A stretch of 64,000 nucleotides of DNA from assembly GCA_964247055.1 (NCBI GenBank), contig OZ176055.1:6076001-6140000 (forward strand). The letters are read 5' to 3'. The stretch's first letter is position 1, and each line of letters begins with the position of its first letter. The position numbers and the translations under genes were made by a program. The stretch comes from Paragordius varius (Eukaryota; Nematomorpha). The notes beneath the pieces were generated by a model, which had not been told where the DNA came from, ran no database searches, and saw only the letters and a program-made list of their open reading frames with translations. Shown one piece after another: positions 1 through 17,297 of the stretch.

Positions 1-554
1 GTTCTTCTCTCAATATAGCTTGTGTAGGAAAACAACGGGCCCACATACCCTGATAAAAATATAAAAATAGACAATTAAATAAGAGCAAAAAATATAATTG
101 TTGAGGATATGTACCTCCATAAAGAAGACACCCTTTTGGTTAGCCAATTTTATCATTTCCTCTGTCTCACGATAATTCATACCCAGGGGTTTTTCGCACA
201 AAATATTTTTATTGTATTTAAGCAACATTTTAACAACTTTAAGGTGCTCACTATTAATGACCGAAACATATATTACGTCTAAATATGACAAATAAAAACA
301 AACCTAATTCAGAATCTTTGCCTAATTCTTCATAACTTCCATATGCTTTTGGAATTTGACGTTCAGAGGCAAAAGTTTTCGCTTTTTTCAAATCTCTAGC
401 GGCAACGGCCATAATCTATTATAATAAACATATTTTGCACCTTATGTCCATTATCAGGGTCACTTAAGAGACCGATACAGAAATCATTAGAAATTCTACC
501 AGCGGAACATATTCCCCATCTCAATGGTTTATCAGCGGAGGATGAATCAGCCAT
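1..554 (-). CDS. DHDH: trans-1,2-dihydrobenzene-1,2-diol dehydrogenase (DHDH) homologue, 5' part
   Basis: Gfo/Idh/MocA-type NADP-dependent dehydrogenase, known to oxidise dihydrodiols and sugars in the cytosol. Exons 441-554, 304-415, 115-278 and 1-49 (the last runs off the left edge). The model reads from MADSSS with a Rossmann start [14 protein letters not shown], then [26 protein letters not shown] and the catalytic-region motif [10 protein letters not shown] with the EKP lysine near residue 105; it ends in [15 protein letters not shown]. These match the human protein in order and spacing. The first two introns (416-440 and 279-303) are 25 nt each, the third (50-114) is 65 nt. Removing the 25-nt introns restores GHK-IMAVAAR and [11 protein letters not shown], so they are well supported. 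The start lies 78 bp from the RPAP2-like start on the other strand. C-terminal exons are outside the window. Confidence 0.9.
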
Positions 555-632
555 TTACAAAGCGTGATAATGAAAAACTAAGGTTATTTTTACAACCCAT
601 TCAAAATACCTTACTTAAAAACAATTTTACAT
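555..632. promoter_or_regulatory. shared divergent promoter, DHDH / RPAP2-like
   Basis: Only 78 bp separate the two start codons, so both 5' leaders and any core promoter must lie here or overlap the neighbouring gene. It is AT-rich, with no clear TATA or Inr element that I can single out. Inferred from gene order. Confidence 0.55.
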
Positions 633-1100
633 ATGAATATTACCACTGCTGAATTAAAGAAAAAAGCCTTTTTGCGAAGGAATGCGATAGAGATTTTATA
701 TAAAATGCTACAAATCACAAGGTTTGAAGAGAGAGAATTAGAATCATTTGTAAATTAAGCTTATAAATTAAGCTACCATACATTGAGCGGCAGGATTTTT
801 TGGATTTTATCCTAGAAAGATCTTTGGATCCTATTTGTGGTAATCCGTTTTGCACAAATACCGAGGTTTACAAATTTAAATAGTAGCGAGTTAATGAAAG
901 AAAAAGCAAAGTATAAAATAGATAATTCAAAGCAAAAATTGTATTTATCCTCTGAACTTGAAAAATTTTGTAGTGTTAACTGTTACGAAAAAACTTATTC
1001 ACGATTAAATGCCATACCAGAAGTTGCACTTTGGCTTCGCCCCGAATGCCAAGCTTTATTGCAAAATTATGATTTTGAACACGATATTCAGCGCATTTAA
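633..1100 (+). CDS. RPAP2: RPAP2/Rtr1-type RNA polymerase II CTD phosphatase, minimal form
   Basis: Rtr1/RPAP2 proteins bind RNA polymerase II and remove CTD Ser5 phosphate. Exons 633-749, 773-865 and 891-1100 give 139 residues. The Rtr1 zinc module is visible as C61-x4-C66 (CGNPFC) and C97-x3-C101 (CSVNC), followed by YEKTYSRLNAIPEVALWLRPE, like human RPAP2. Both introns are ultrashort: 750-772 (23 nt) and 866-890 (25 nt, ending CGAG rather than the usual TAG). The second is needed because the frame holding CGNPFC stops otherwise. The protein is much shorter than yeast Rtr1 (226) or human RPAP2 (about 610), keeping only the core domain. An AATAAA lies at 1118-1123. Confidence 0.85.
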
Positions 1101-2790
1101 AATATAAATATTATTTCAATAAATTTATCGTTTGCACATATTTCTAATTATATTTTTTGTTTTTCATCCATATCTAGAAAGTAATTAGATTTTGGTTTCT
1201 GTTAGGCCAATTTTTGTCTGTAAAAAATATAACCGGTTCCTCACAAATAATCACGTCCCTAAATTTAATCTAAAATAGTTTTTATTTAGTCAATTTAAAT
1301 ATTCTGAACATAAAATTCAACTATTTTTCTTCCCAAAAGTAAAGTATGCTTTTTGGGTAAATAAACTAATTGGGATCAATGCAGAATTTTTTCCTTATTA
1401 CATTGTATTCTTTTCATTTTTAGTAAATTGGTTAATATATATATATATATATTTAATTGGTTTTAATTAGCGAAAACGTTTAGGCCCTTCATGGGTATTG
1501 GTAGGTTTTTTTTATAAATAAGGCGTAATTTTGTTATAAATGTAATAATCAATGTTTTTGGCTATAATGAAATTATCAATCAATATATTATGATTAAAAA
1601 AAACTTTAATTTTTAATATTTAAATAGGCACAACAGAATCGGCTTCGCCGGCCGCATTTAAAAATATATGTCATTAATAACTATATTATATGGTTTAAGA
1701 GATAAAACTGTAATTATATAAATAACCTATTATTTCACCAATTGCTAATGCCGAAATTATGGAAGCGTTTATTCAAAGTTTAAGAAATTTTTGGATTTCA
1801 TTTATCATATAAATAGCCATATTTACAAATTAAAAAATTTTTTATTTCAAAGTTTTTTGGGCCATATAAAATACCTTGGAGGCCCGCATGTTAAGCACAT
1901 CTTCTTTATATTTTGTTTAGCTATTGTATCCAACCGAAACAATCAGCTGATTTTAAGAATGTATAATTTTTTTGCAAGCCCTAATTAAAACATTAAAGTT
2001 TAATTATTATTTTTAATCATAATTTATTTTCAAAATACAATTATCGTGACTTACATAAAAACCAGAGAACTATTAAGCGGAAAAATGTTTGAAATCTAGG
2101 AATTTTCATTTTTCATTTTTTTTTAATTTGCACTCAAAAGTTCATAGAATGCATATTATTAAATTTGGACAAATATTTAAAAACTATTAAAATATTAAAG
2201 GTAATCGTTCTCGGTACACAACTATCCAAAAGTCAAGGAAGGGTCAATAATCCGACGAAATAGTTTCGGCTTTAGTGTCTTTTTCGGTTTCATTTTTAAT
2301 TTCCTAATATGATTTTGTCAGAATACAAATAATAGATATACAAATTGTGGCGCTTTTGGCCGATTAAGGACTCTTAGAAATTTCGGAAAACTTTCTCCAT
2401 TCAATTCTGTTATGGGCTGTTACGGATTTTTGCAGAGAGATTTGACAGATAAAATAGATTATTATCCAACGAATGCATCTATTTTTTGTTGAAATTCACT
2501 AGTATGGGCATAAGTTATTACCCGTGTAACTAAAAGAAGACGTCTATGAAAAGTACGCAGACGATTAATTCTCAGGCACCATTTTTTTTATCTATCATTA
2601 AGCAAATAAAAGTTGAATATGCGAAAAGGTAACGTCATTTTTTAAGATGGATTAATATGTCGAATTTTTACCTGAAAAAGAACATTTGCTGCGCGGATTG
2701 CTTTTCTCTTCCATCAATAAAAATAGGCAATTTAGAGTAATCGTTTGCTCGTAGATACCTATTAACATGTTCCATCTACTAAAGCATGCA
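1101..2790. other. non-coding stretch with a degenerate hAT-like relic
   Basis: No exon-like frame was found here. Around 1,635-1,900 are pieces such as GCCGGCCGCATTT and GGAGGCCCGCATG that resemble the inside and ends of the hAT-type short elements at 39,207 and 51,373, so this is probably a worn copy. A (TA)n run lies near 1,436-1,453. Confidence 0.4.
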
Positions 2791-3437
2791 AATGCCCATG
2801 TGAAGGTTGAAACAATGTTCATACATTCGTTCTTTTGGTGAAGATAAAAAGCTCATCCTACCTTCACTTGCGTGCTATAAAACGAGCATATAAAATTGAG
2901 GATCGTAGGATTTTTAATACTTTATAACTTTTGAACTATATGGAATTTTTGAATTCTGAAAAGTGTTCCAAATAAAGTAAACAGTATATTATAATATTTT
3001 AGCTGACAAAAGATTATTTGTTGAAAGTATTATCAAAAATTTTAATTATATTAGAAGGAATTAAAACTAAATAAATACTTGGGTATTTTTTATTAATTAG
3101 CTCTAATTTTTAGTCCAGTATAATTTTCGTTGGCAATTAAAACTAAAAAATGCCATATAATTACTATTTATCAACATTCGACACTATAGTGGATAATCCT
3201 GGGTATATATCATATTTTAATCGTCCAAGTAAGTTTCTTAAATCTATTTTATCTATTATTTATAAATGTACGAGTATTAAGCGAAAATCAATACGAGAGC
3301 TTTTCTTAGCCGATTTTTTAATATGTGGCTTCATCGGAAATCAACCTCAAAAAGTACACTCAACATTCACATAAAATAAACATATGATTTAAAACGAGCC
3401 CATTTCGGTGAAGGTAGAGACACCTTCACATGGGCCA
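2791..3437. repeat. possible inverted-repeat element next to the mariner relic
   Basis: CCCATGTGAAGGT near 2,795 returns inverted as ACCTTCACATGGG near 3,421-3,434, and CTACCTTCAC near 2,858 returns inverted as GTGAAGGTAG near 3,408. The arms are uneven and AAAACGAGC occurs in direct orientation in both, so the structure is rearranged or only partly a terminal repeat. No coding content was seen between the arms. Confidence 0.3.
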
Positions 3438-4215
3438 AAGTTGAAAATTAGAAAGGTGTGACAATCTGAAAGAGAGTGAATGTTCTGGTAGACTACGAAA
3501 AGATAACAATGGCAAGAGTTATTAAATGATGAATCAATTCAAATTAACGGCAATTGGGATAAGAATGGAATTTATAGCAAAAAAACTAGCAATAGACATC
3601 TTCAATGGGAAAGGCCAATAAACATGGTAAACGGTTTCCAAACAATTACAATGATGTCAAACCGATATCTCAAATTGAACTGTAAAACCCTGCTTCATTT
3701 TCGCGAAAAGAAATAATTTTGCACCAAGTATGAGGGGTCATGAGCAGTGGGTTTATTGTGTAAATCCAAGGTGAAAAAATCGTAGCTTTCATGCCAAGTC
3801 GTACATCAACTACAGGGCCAAATCGCTTCGGCAAAAAGGCCTTATGTGTCTGCTGGGATCAGAGGTATATAAACTTTTGAAACTCGATGAAACCGTTGTT
3901 AATACACAAGGCTATCGCTAACAAAGTTTATTTTAAACAAGGCATTAATAGAAAAACGATTAGAATGGGCCAGAAGATATGGCAAAATTATTTTTACAAG
4001 AAAATGATGCGTTGACGCAGCAAAATCAGTGAAACACCTTAAAATTTCTTCAATGGGAAATTCTTCCGGATCTGCTGTATTCTCTTCATTTAACGCTATT
4101 GGACTATTATCTCTTTGCATCAATGGGTCACACAGCTCTTCAAAATCTTCAAAGATGTCGAAAAATGGTTTGACGAATGGTTGTCAGCAAGAAACAGATA
4201 AAGACTTATGTTATG
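3435..4215 (+). mobile_element. mariner-family transposase relic
   Basis: Conceptual translation on the plus strand, with several frame changes and stops, follows the mariner transposase in order: EQWVYCVNPR (equivalent to DEKWIHYDNPKR), AFMPSRTSTTGPNRFGKKAL, CVCWDQ, ALIEKRLEWARRYGK, then WEILPDLLYS and DYYLFASMGHTALQ, which matches the DYHLF(R/K)SM block holding the third catalytic Asp. The N-terminal helix-turn-helix region is barely recognisable. It is a decayed plain DNA transposon lying between two convergent genes. Confidence 0.75.
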
Positions 4216-4918
4216 ACTACACCTGGTGTTTTACATCCTCTTATTTCTTTTTGAGTTTTCCCGTTATTATGTAACTAAAATAGCTAAATTTTTGCTTGAT
4301 ATCTTTACCTCGTACTCAAACAGGTGAAAAAGCGCTCATATATAGATACTTTAACTAACCTTTCTCCTATCTAAATCTATCATTTGCTGGAAACAAATTA
4401 ATTGTTAAATGAATTGTTTGAATTACCCAGTTTCTAATAGGCTTTTTTGTTATTGAAAAAAAATTTAAGAATAAAAATTAACTTAAAATTACACACATGT
4501 ATTTATGATGCTGAATATCCGAAGTGTTCTTTGATGTTTTTATTAAAAAGACATCAGCCAACGTTAATAAAAGGATCAAATCGAGTTGTTAGCTTCATAA
4601 ACCAAAATAAAATTTAAAGTTTATTATGGATAATAATTAAGGTCCTCTCCAAAGATATATGTGGCTAACCTTGCCAAATCGGACAAAATCCATAAAACAA
4701 TGGATTTAAACAACAAAAATAATTGTTTTTATCATTTATTAAAGAAATACTTAGTATAAATAGTTATATATTAAAAAACTACAAAGCTCTATTGCAATAT
4801 AAATCATTATTATATTTTTTGGTATATATATGATAATATAAGATTAAAACTAACTGTTAAACATAAATTACTATAAATATATAGACATTTATATATATAT
4901 ATATATATATATCAAAGA
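4216..4918. other. non-coding spacer 3' of the BTBD10-like gene
   Basis: AT-rich spacer between the mariner relic and the BTBD10 stop codon, with a (TA)n run near 4,891-4,912. No conserved coding or RNA feature was seen. Confidence 0.5.
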
Positions 4919-11625
<6,707 letters not shown>

Positions 11626-11668
11626 TTCTTAAATCATCTGTGTTTCTTTTTTCTGCATCTCAGCAAAA
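11626..11668. promoter_or_regulatory. shared divergent promoter, BTBD10-like / RBM42
   Basis: Only 43 bp lie between the two start codons. A polypyrimidine run followed by GCATCTCAG at 11,655-11,663 stands five bases before the RBM42 start and looks like a splice acceptor, so RBM42 may have a 5'-UTR intron or a trans-splice site here. That is inference. Confidence 0.5.
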
Positions 11669-12027
11669 ATGAGTGATAAGTTGCAGTACGAAATGCAAAG
11701 GTTTGAGCAAGAATTGATGTATGCTATGGATACTAACAGTAACTACTATATTCGTTATTTATGTTTTTAAAATAATGACTAAAACATTGTTTTATTTCCT
11801 AGGCACTCCCGGTCATATGACAGCAGATCAATTTTTGCGGAAATCTTTACCACCTCCACCACCAATAAATCCTCCCCAACAACAACAATCCTATGCTAAT
11901 AATTTGTTTAATATGCCTTCAACAGCAGCTCCCATTTTACCAACTCAATTTATACCACCTCAACTCAAACATCGGTACATGATATTTAAATTTGTTTCTT
12001 AGCTAGTAAATAATTAAGAAATATTTT

Positions 12028-12074
<47 letters not shown>

Positions 12075-15000
12075 CCATTTTCATTCAAACAAAACCTCTT
12101 TTTATTTAATTTAACTGAACATCAAGAAAAAAAATTCTCAAATGTTTAATAATTTTGGCCTTTAACATTTATTCTGAAATATTAAAATTGTTGAATTCGA
12201 TAAAATAGTTATATTATATATACCATTTATAATTCAAATTTACCCTTAAACAATTCAAATTCACCTTCGAACATTTTAAAATGACCTCTGATTTCAAATT
12301 TACCCTAAAAATAAGTTGTTTTGGGCTAATATAACTCATCATTAATATGATATATATTTTTACAACATAGTTTATTGTTTTTTCCGCATTATATTAAAAA
12401 ATAAAGGTAATTTTTAATGTAACCAAGCACAATTTATTTTAGGGTCAATTTGAATTGTTCGAGGGTGAATATGAATTGTTCAAGGGTGAATTTAAACTGT
12501 AAATGGTATATTAACATGAGTGGCTTCTATAATGACTCCGATTGATAAAAATATTTTTATATTCTGCCGTATTTTAAAAACGATAAAAAATTATTATATT
12601 TTATTAATTTTGGCTCATTATGACAGTAAAACCAAGTTGTAGGAAGATTTTTATTCAAATATTATGGCTTCATTTGAAATCCTGCGGAATGATTAGCTTT
12701 AAGTTAATTAGTTTTTATGCATAATGTTTATTCCAAAAAAAGTCAGTGTGAAGGGTATACCGACCTGGCTCCACTATCATCTGTAATATACGTTATGAGT
12801 AAAATATACATTACTATTTTTTTATTAATTAATGCTGCCAGATAGCATATACCATTTGCACTTTAAGAGAGTCCTTGAACACTTCAAGTTTGTCCTTTGA
12901 CTTTTTTGTGTTTTTAACTTTTATCCATCAAATCGTTTTTCATTTATCTATTTTACCTCTTTTAACCTATTTTCTATTATTTAGCATAAATTTTAAATCA
13001 ATAACAACTTTCAATGATTCAGAAACCGTATAACTTAAATAATTTTTTTAAATTATTTAAAATATTTATAAGAATACACGTAATTAAAAAAATATACAAG
13101 TTTTCTGCATTATTATTCACAAAATTTTATTGAAAAAATTAAAGTTAATAATTTTGTTAAATTGAAAAAAATAAGTTTAAAACAAAAAACTGGTTTTTGA
13201 ATACAAATTGTTATATTTAAATAAACAAATATATAATAGATAAGGAAAATTAGGTCAAATAATATTAAATAATAAAATTGATGCAAATATTATGGTTAAA
13301 TTAAAATTTAAAAATTTTAAGGATCAACTTGAAATGTTCAAGGACCAACTTAAAGTGTTCAAAGACCAACGTAAAATGTTTAAGGACCAACTTAAATTGT
13401 TCAAGGACACTCTTGGTGCAAATGGTATACTATAAAGCAAAGAAGAGTATTATTGGCTTTATAGTTATTTTTTATACTACTACTTTTAACCAATAATATT
13501 GATTGATCTTTGCCATATATGCTCTCTGTTTGGGGCAATATTTAAATAGTTATTCGGTATTTTTTGTGAGTTTTTTTTTATAAAAATCTAACTTTTTTTT
13601 AGTATGATGATGACTCAACAATCTCCACAAAATCAATTTCAATCGCATCAACAAATGATGTATAATACTGGCGGTCAATTGGAACAACATCAAAGTCATC
13701 AAGCTTATATGCATGCCAATGCGACAAATATTAATCCTATTATGTCATCTCAACTAAATGCTCAACAAACAAACGTATCATTTGTCATGCAAAATAAAAC
13801 CAATGTTAATACGGTTAATTATTCTTGTTCCACAAGTGGTGGTGGTGTTAATAATCAAAATTTGGGTACTACTCCGACAAACACATCAAACAATAGGTAA
13901 TTGATTTTTTTTTAATTCAATGAAATGAGAAAGTTTTAATAGCGTTGTAAAAGATATTGCATATAAACTCTTAAACAATTTATATGCAATGTTTGAATTA
14001 ACATGTGATAAATCTTCTGACTACCTTTGGTGATATATACTTTTTGGATTTTTGCTCAATACTATAAAATAACTAAAATATAAGGTTTATTAATTTATTC
14101 CTTCAGTTATATTATAACAAATAATATAGACATTTGACATGATTTAAAATTAACATTTATGATAAACACTGATTTGTTACTTTTATTTTACAAAAAAATT
14201 AAAAATATATTCATTTTTGGCCGTATATGGTTAGAAAAATGTTGATGGCTAAATAGATACTGCAGAATGGATTCATCAAAGGTCGTATATGGTGTATTTA
14301 GTACATTTTTTTTAACCATGTGCTAATCATTTATTCCTTTTGAATATTCATTTATTTTTTCGTGATAATCATATATTTAGATTTATTGTCAAGCCTCCAT
14401 CTTTCTTGACTGACAAAAATTTAAATGCCAACAGCAATGTTACTAAACCAGAAAAGGTATTTTAATTAATTTGTTTTTTTACATTAATGATGATTAAACA
14501 ATGCTGTATTTACACGATTTTACACTATTTTCCATATCTAGCCCACGATAAAGACGATTGAAAAAACTGAACCAACCATTATATTAGCCGCTCCTTCTGT
14601 TAAATATACCAATACGACCACACCTAAGGCGAATGTATTTATAATATATTTAATCATTGTTTTATCAGTTTTAAATGCTTTTTATTATATGTTTTTTTTG
14701 CTATAAAAATTATAGGCTTTTAGCAAACTTTTACCGACTGATTTGGCTAAACACACACCTCTTGCATATACCCTTAAAAGTAATACCTCTAATGCGACTA
14801 AAACTGCAAAGAATGAAAGTGGATCTTTTACACAGGCCACCTTCACAAGTTATTACTAATTAATTTACATTTGGTTTTTTGATGTTTGATTTCAATTTTA
14901 TTAGAAAGATTGAAAAATTATTTTTTTACATTCTAATGTATTTATTGGAGTATATTATATTGATCGATACATGCTGACTATTATTTTGAACGCAGAATAT

Positions 15001-16743
15001 ACATTCTTCTATTTTTTATTTGAAAAATAAAAATAACTCTGCTTTTCATATGTATGATCCTTTTAAAGTATTACATGTTTTATAATTTTTCTTGCAGATC
15101 AAACTCAATTGCTCCCAAATGTTACGCCATTGGTATCAGATACTCCAATGACCCCTAAAATTACAATTCTTAAGGATTCTTCTAAGATCGCATTTTCTAA
15201 CAATGCGTTATCAACAAATCATAAAAATTCTACTGGCGAAGACGTAAAAAGTAAAAAAGACAAAAAGAATAAGAAAAAAAAGAAAAAGTCAAACAATAAT
15301 AATCCCATGAATCAAAACACAAGCACTACTAATCCTTTGACTTTGGTGCATGGGGGGACCTCGTCTGGGGTTGGGGCACCTCCCCTCAAGAAAAATAAAA
15401 TTATTGTCCGTTATTCTGAAGGCTCGTGTTGGTTTGATCCATCATTGCTGGATTGGGATCCTAGTACCCTTTTTAGAATTATTAATACAATTTGAAATTA
15501 CTAATTATTATATAATCTAATACTTTAAATTACATTACATTTTCTACAATTTTAGGATAGGGTATATCGATCTTATTAACTTTGTAATAATTATTTTATT
15601 TGGCTTACAATAAATTTTTGCATCAATCGTACTTAAAAATTTTATTAATCATTTTTTAATAATTTTATATTCAGTGAACTATACTTTACTAGTTTTTCAA
15701 TAAGTAATACCAGGTAGTATGCAGCAAAGAGTTTTATTATTGGATAGCGAGAAAAAATAACTACAAGCCATTAATATTTCTCTTTGCTGAGTATGCTATC
15801 TGGCAACACCTAACGAAAACTAGCTATTTATTCATAATTTTTACTAATTTACAATAAAGTTATATCCATTAAACAGATGATTATCGAATATTTTGTGGTG
15901 ATTTGGGAAACGAAGTAACTGATGAGGTGTTAGCCCGTGCTTTTAACCGTTATCCCTCGTTTCAGAGGGCTCGTGTTATACGTGATAAACGGAACAATAA
16001 AACCAAAGGTTACGGTTTCGTAAGTTTTAAAGATGCCCTTGATTACGCCAAAGCCATGAAAGAAATGAATGGTAATATTTTTTTTTGAGTTAGCTAAGTA
16101 GGATGGTTGTTTTGTGGTTTTTAATTTGAAAATTGTTTTTACAATATTTTTTAATATCCATATTTTTTTATTCTTGATTTTTCTTTAAAACATATGTTAT
16201 TACCATTTTAAATTATAAATTTGACCAATATATTAATTTACAGTTTTATTCCTTATTTTGCGACCCAAAATGATAGGCTATGATAATTAAGATATAAGGA
16301 ATTAGGTGTTCTTTATTTTAAATTTTACCGTAAACGATATAATTTATGCTTAATGACAATATACTCTTGCAAAATATTTTGAATGATTTAAGATTAATAT
16401 CATTAAACTCATGAAGTTAAAAGTTTCTACTACTTGTCCGTATTGTTGGATGATCCCATTTTGTAAACTTACACTCTTCAATTTTTGAAGTCTTATGATT
16501 CAATTATTCATTAGAATAAATAATATTCTTGGAAATGATATCTAGAAGTTTTTATATCCTTTTTTTCATTAATTTTTTATACGTTTTAAAGTTAAATAAA
16601 AATTTTTTTGATAAATAGGAAAGTATGTGGGAGGAAGACCCGTTAAATTGCGTAAAAGCATCTGGAGAGAACGGAATCTTGATTTGGTTCGCAAAAAGAT
16701 CAAAGATAAACAAAAACTTGTGGCTGAAATCAAGGCTTTGTAA
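11669..16743 (+). CDS. RBM42: RNA-binding protein 42 homologue
   Basis: RBM42 is a nuclear and stress-granule RRM protein linked to hnRNP K and to spliceosome assembly. Exons 11669-11738, 11803-11974, 13603-13896, 14381-14456, 14542-14634, 14716-14848, 15098-15463, 15877-16071 and 16619-16743 total 1,524 nt, 507 residues. The N-terminal part is low complexity, Gln/Asn/Pro-rich, with a Lys-rich patch KKDKKNKKKKKK. The hallmark GSCWFDPSLLDWDP precedes a single RRM near residues 403-485, with RNP2 IFCGDL and RNP1 KGYGFVSF, then GGRPVKLRKSIWRERNLD, as in human RBM42. The donor of exon 6 is uncertain: GTTATT after 14,848 keeps most coding, GTAATA after 14,779 is nearer consensus, and both keep frame. 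The first intron is 64 nt. AATAAA lies near 16,797. Confidence 0.92.
12030..12072. repeat. (TA)n microsatellite
   Basis: About 21 uninterrupted TA units in RBM42 intron 2. Similar shorter runs lie in several other introns, for example near 10,027, 17,456, 23,807 and 25,021. Confidence 0.95.
12219..12511. mobile_element. tandem-ended MITE, copy in RBM42 intron 2
   Basis: A near-complete copy. It starts TATACCATTTATAATTC and ends AAACTGTAAATGGTATA. Both ends contain 21-bp tandem units of the type GAACAATTCAAATTCACCCTT in inverted orientation around an AT-rich core. No open frame. Confidence 0.75.
12847..13430. mobile_element. variant tandem-ended MITE, second copy in RBM42 intron 2
   Basis: It starts ATACCATTTGCAC and ends GGTGCAAATGGTATAC. 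The right end carries three consecutive 21-bp units of the type GGACCAACTTAAAGTGTTCA, and the left end about one and a half inverted units. The design matches the 12,219 family but the unit sequence differs, so it is a sister subfamily. Confidence 0.65.
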
Positions 16744-17297
16744 TGTAGGACTAAACTATTTTTCTAACAAATATATATGTTAATGGTTAATTGATAAATA
16801 AATGTAACGTGATTGATTATTTTAGTTTGAATACTAATTTCAAAATTGTGCGTTTTTTAACGTTAAAAATAATATAATTTGCAATATAAAAATAAATTGG
16901 AGGCCTGTAATTGGATAAGTAAAACAGTAAAATCTCAATAATTATTACTTTCGCAAGATCATAAAGCTCCACCTTTTTAAACATTAATATACAGTTCAAT
17001 TTCAGTTGATGTGACGTTTTAAAAATTTGGATAATTTCATCGGGTAATTTTTCTTTGAAGCACAACGAAATATTTTAATATAATGTAATATCAAGTACGA
17101 CCCTAATGAACAGGTTTTTAAAACCGTTTAGATCTGGTTTGACCCTTTGCCACGTTTTCTTTTAAATTCTCCAACAACAACAGATTTAGGGTCTAGTTTT
17201 GGCAATTTTGATTCCCCAAGACAATTAACATAATACATCACTTAATCAAATAATATTTAAATTTTATACATTATTTATTTAATAAATATATATGGTG

